DNA from: Conoideocrella luteorostrata
Taxonomy: Eukaryota; Ascomycota; Sordariomycetes; Hypocreales; Clavicipitaceae
Length of the DNA stretch: 64,000 nucleotides
Assembly: GCA_032433595.1 (NCBI GenBank)
Contig: JASWJB010000018.1
Location: 1 to 64,000, forward strand
Reading direction: 5' to 3'
The number at the start of each line of letters is the position of its first letter. The stretch's first letter is position 1. Shown here in pieces: positions 63,837-64,000 of this stretch. A program made the position numbers and the translations under genes. The notes under the pieces were generated by a model, which was not told the origin of the DNA, did not search any database, and was given only the letters and a program-made list of their open reading frames with translations.

Positions 63837-64000
63837 ATGATCCGCTTGAATGTTTCTCTGCTGGCTGGTCTTACACTCCTGTGTAACAGCTTTGCGCATG
63901 GTAACAAGATACCGGTGCATGGACTAAGCGCCAGAGGCCCAACTCCTCGGTTCGTGATCAAGTCGAGCCACTTTTTAACATCACTAATACATCATATATA
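63837..64000 (+). CDS. 5' end of a secreted-protein gene, cut by the window
   Basis: An ORF from the ATG at 63837 stays open to the window end. It begins with a signal peptide, MIRLNVSLLAGLTLLCNSFA, then HGNKIPVHGLSARGPTPRFV. TATA-like DNA lies about 110 bp upstream. A gtgatc donor within the FV codons could end exon 1, so the following residues may be intron. Fungal heat-labile-enterotoxin-like secreted proteins start in a similar way, with a PR-V-aromatic-R strand soon after the signal, but too little is present to decide. Other secreted families are equally possible. Confidence 0.45.
   Translation, partial: MIRLNVSLLAGLTLLCNSFAHGNKIPVHGLSARGPTPRFVIKSSHFLTSLIHHI

Noticed and set aside
63539..63961. 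140-residue minus-strand ORF with a KCLK repeat
   Set aside because: The repeat is the reverse complement of the 9-bp leader repeat of the plus-strand secreted-protein gene.

Overview
This window is fungal nuclear DNA. Genes carry short spliceosomal introns (about 45-110 nt, mostly with CTAAC/CTRAY-like branch sites), and the gene content is that of a filamentous ascomycete: a SidC-type ferrichrome synthetase, SIT-family siderophore transporter, multi-exon ferric reductase, proteinase-K-like subtilase, DUF3605 and DUF6594 proteins. Hypocreales or Clavicipitaceae (Metarhizium-like) would fit, but that is an inference from gene content. Several stretches are AT-rich and look decayed, as expected from repeat-induced point mutation (RIP).

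Layout. (1) About 0.5-8 kb holds housekeeping genes: a branched-chain aminotransferase, a three-exon coiled-coil protein of unknown function, a phosphopantothenoylcysteine decarboxylase-like flavoprotein, a DUF3605 protein and a five-exon SHB17-like histidine phosphatase. (2) About 9-20 kb is accessory. It holds a 1277-residue TPR-CHAT protein, a second caspase-fold protein (peptidase C14 type), a tiny three-exon gene, a decayed transposon-like ORF and a DUF6594 membrane protein. (3) A secreted subtilase lies at 20.3-21.7 kb. (4) About 22-29 kb is gene-poor, with a frameshifted kinase-like relic and a HAD-hydrolase relic. (5) An intronless 583-residue protein of uncertain family lies at 29.4-31.1 kb, followed by a 67-bp tandem repeat and very AT-rich DNA. 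(6) About 32.3-61 kb is a coherent siderophore cluster: a 4792-residue NRPS, a hydroxyornithine acyltransferase, an ABC-C transporter, a SIT-family MFS transporter and a ferric reductase. (7) About 61-64 kb is almost empty; the 5' end of a secreted-protein gene runs off the window.

How the cluster should work. The acyltransferase would load an acyl group from acyl-CoA onto N5-hydroxyornithine. The NRPS (A-T-C-A-T-C-A-T-C-T-C-T-C) would assemble a cyclic hexapeptide ferrichrome. The ABC transporter is a candidate exporter, the MFS protein re-imports the ferri-siderophore, and the reductase releases iron. No ornithine N5-monooxygenase is present, so that step must be encoded elsewhere. Exact matches to the ascomycete iron-GATA-repressor consensus ATCWGATAA lie upstream of the MFS transporter and the ferric reductase.

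The two places most worth follow-up are the acyltransferase-containing ferrichrome cluster and the 10-19 kb locus, where two different caspase-fold proteins and a helical membrane protein sit together.
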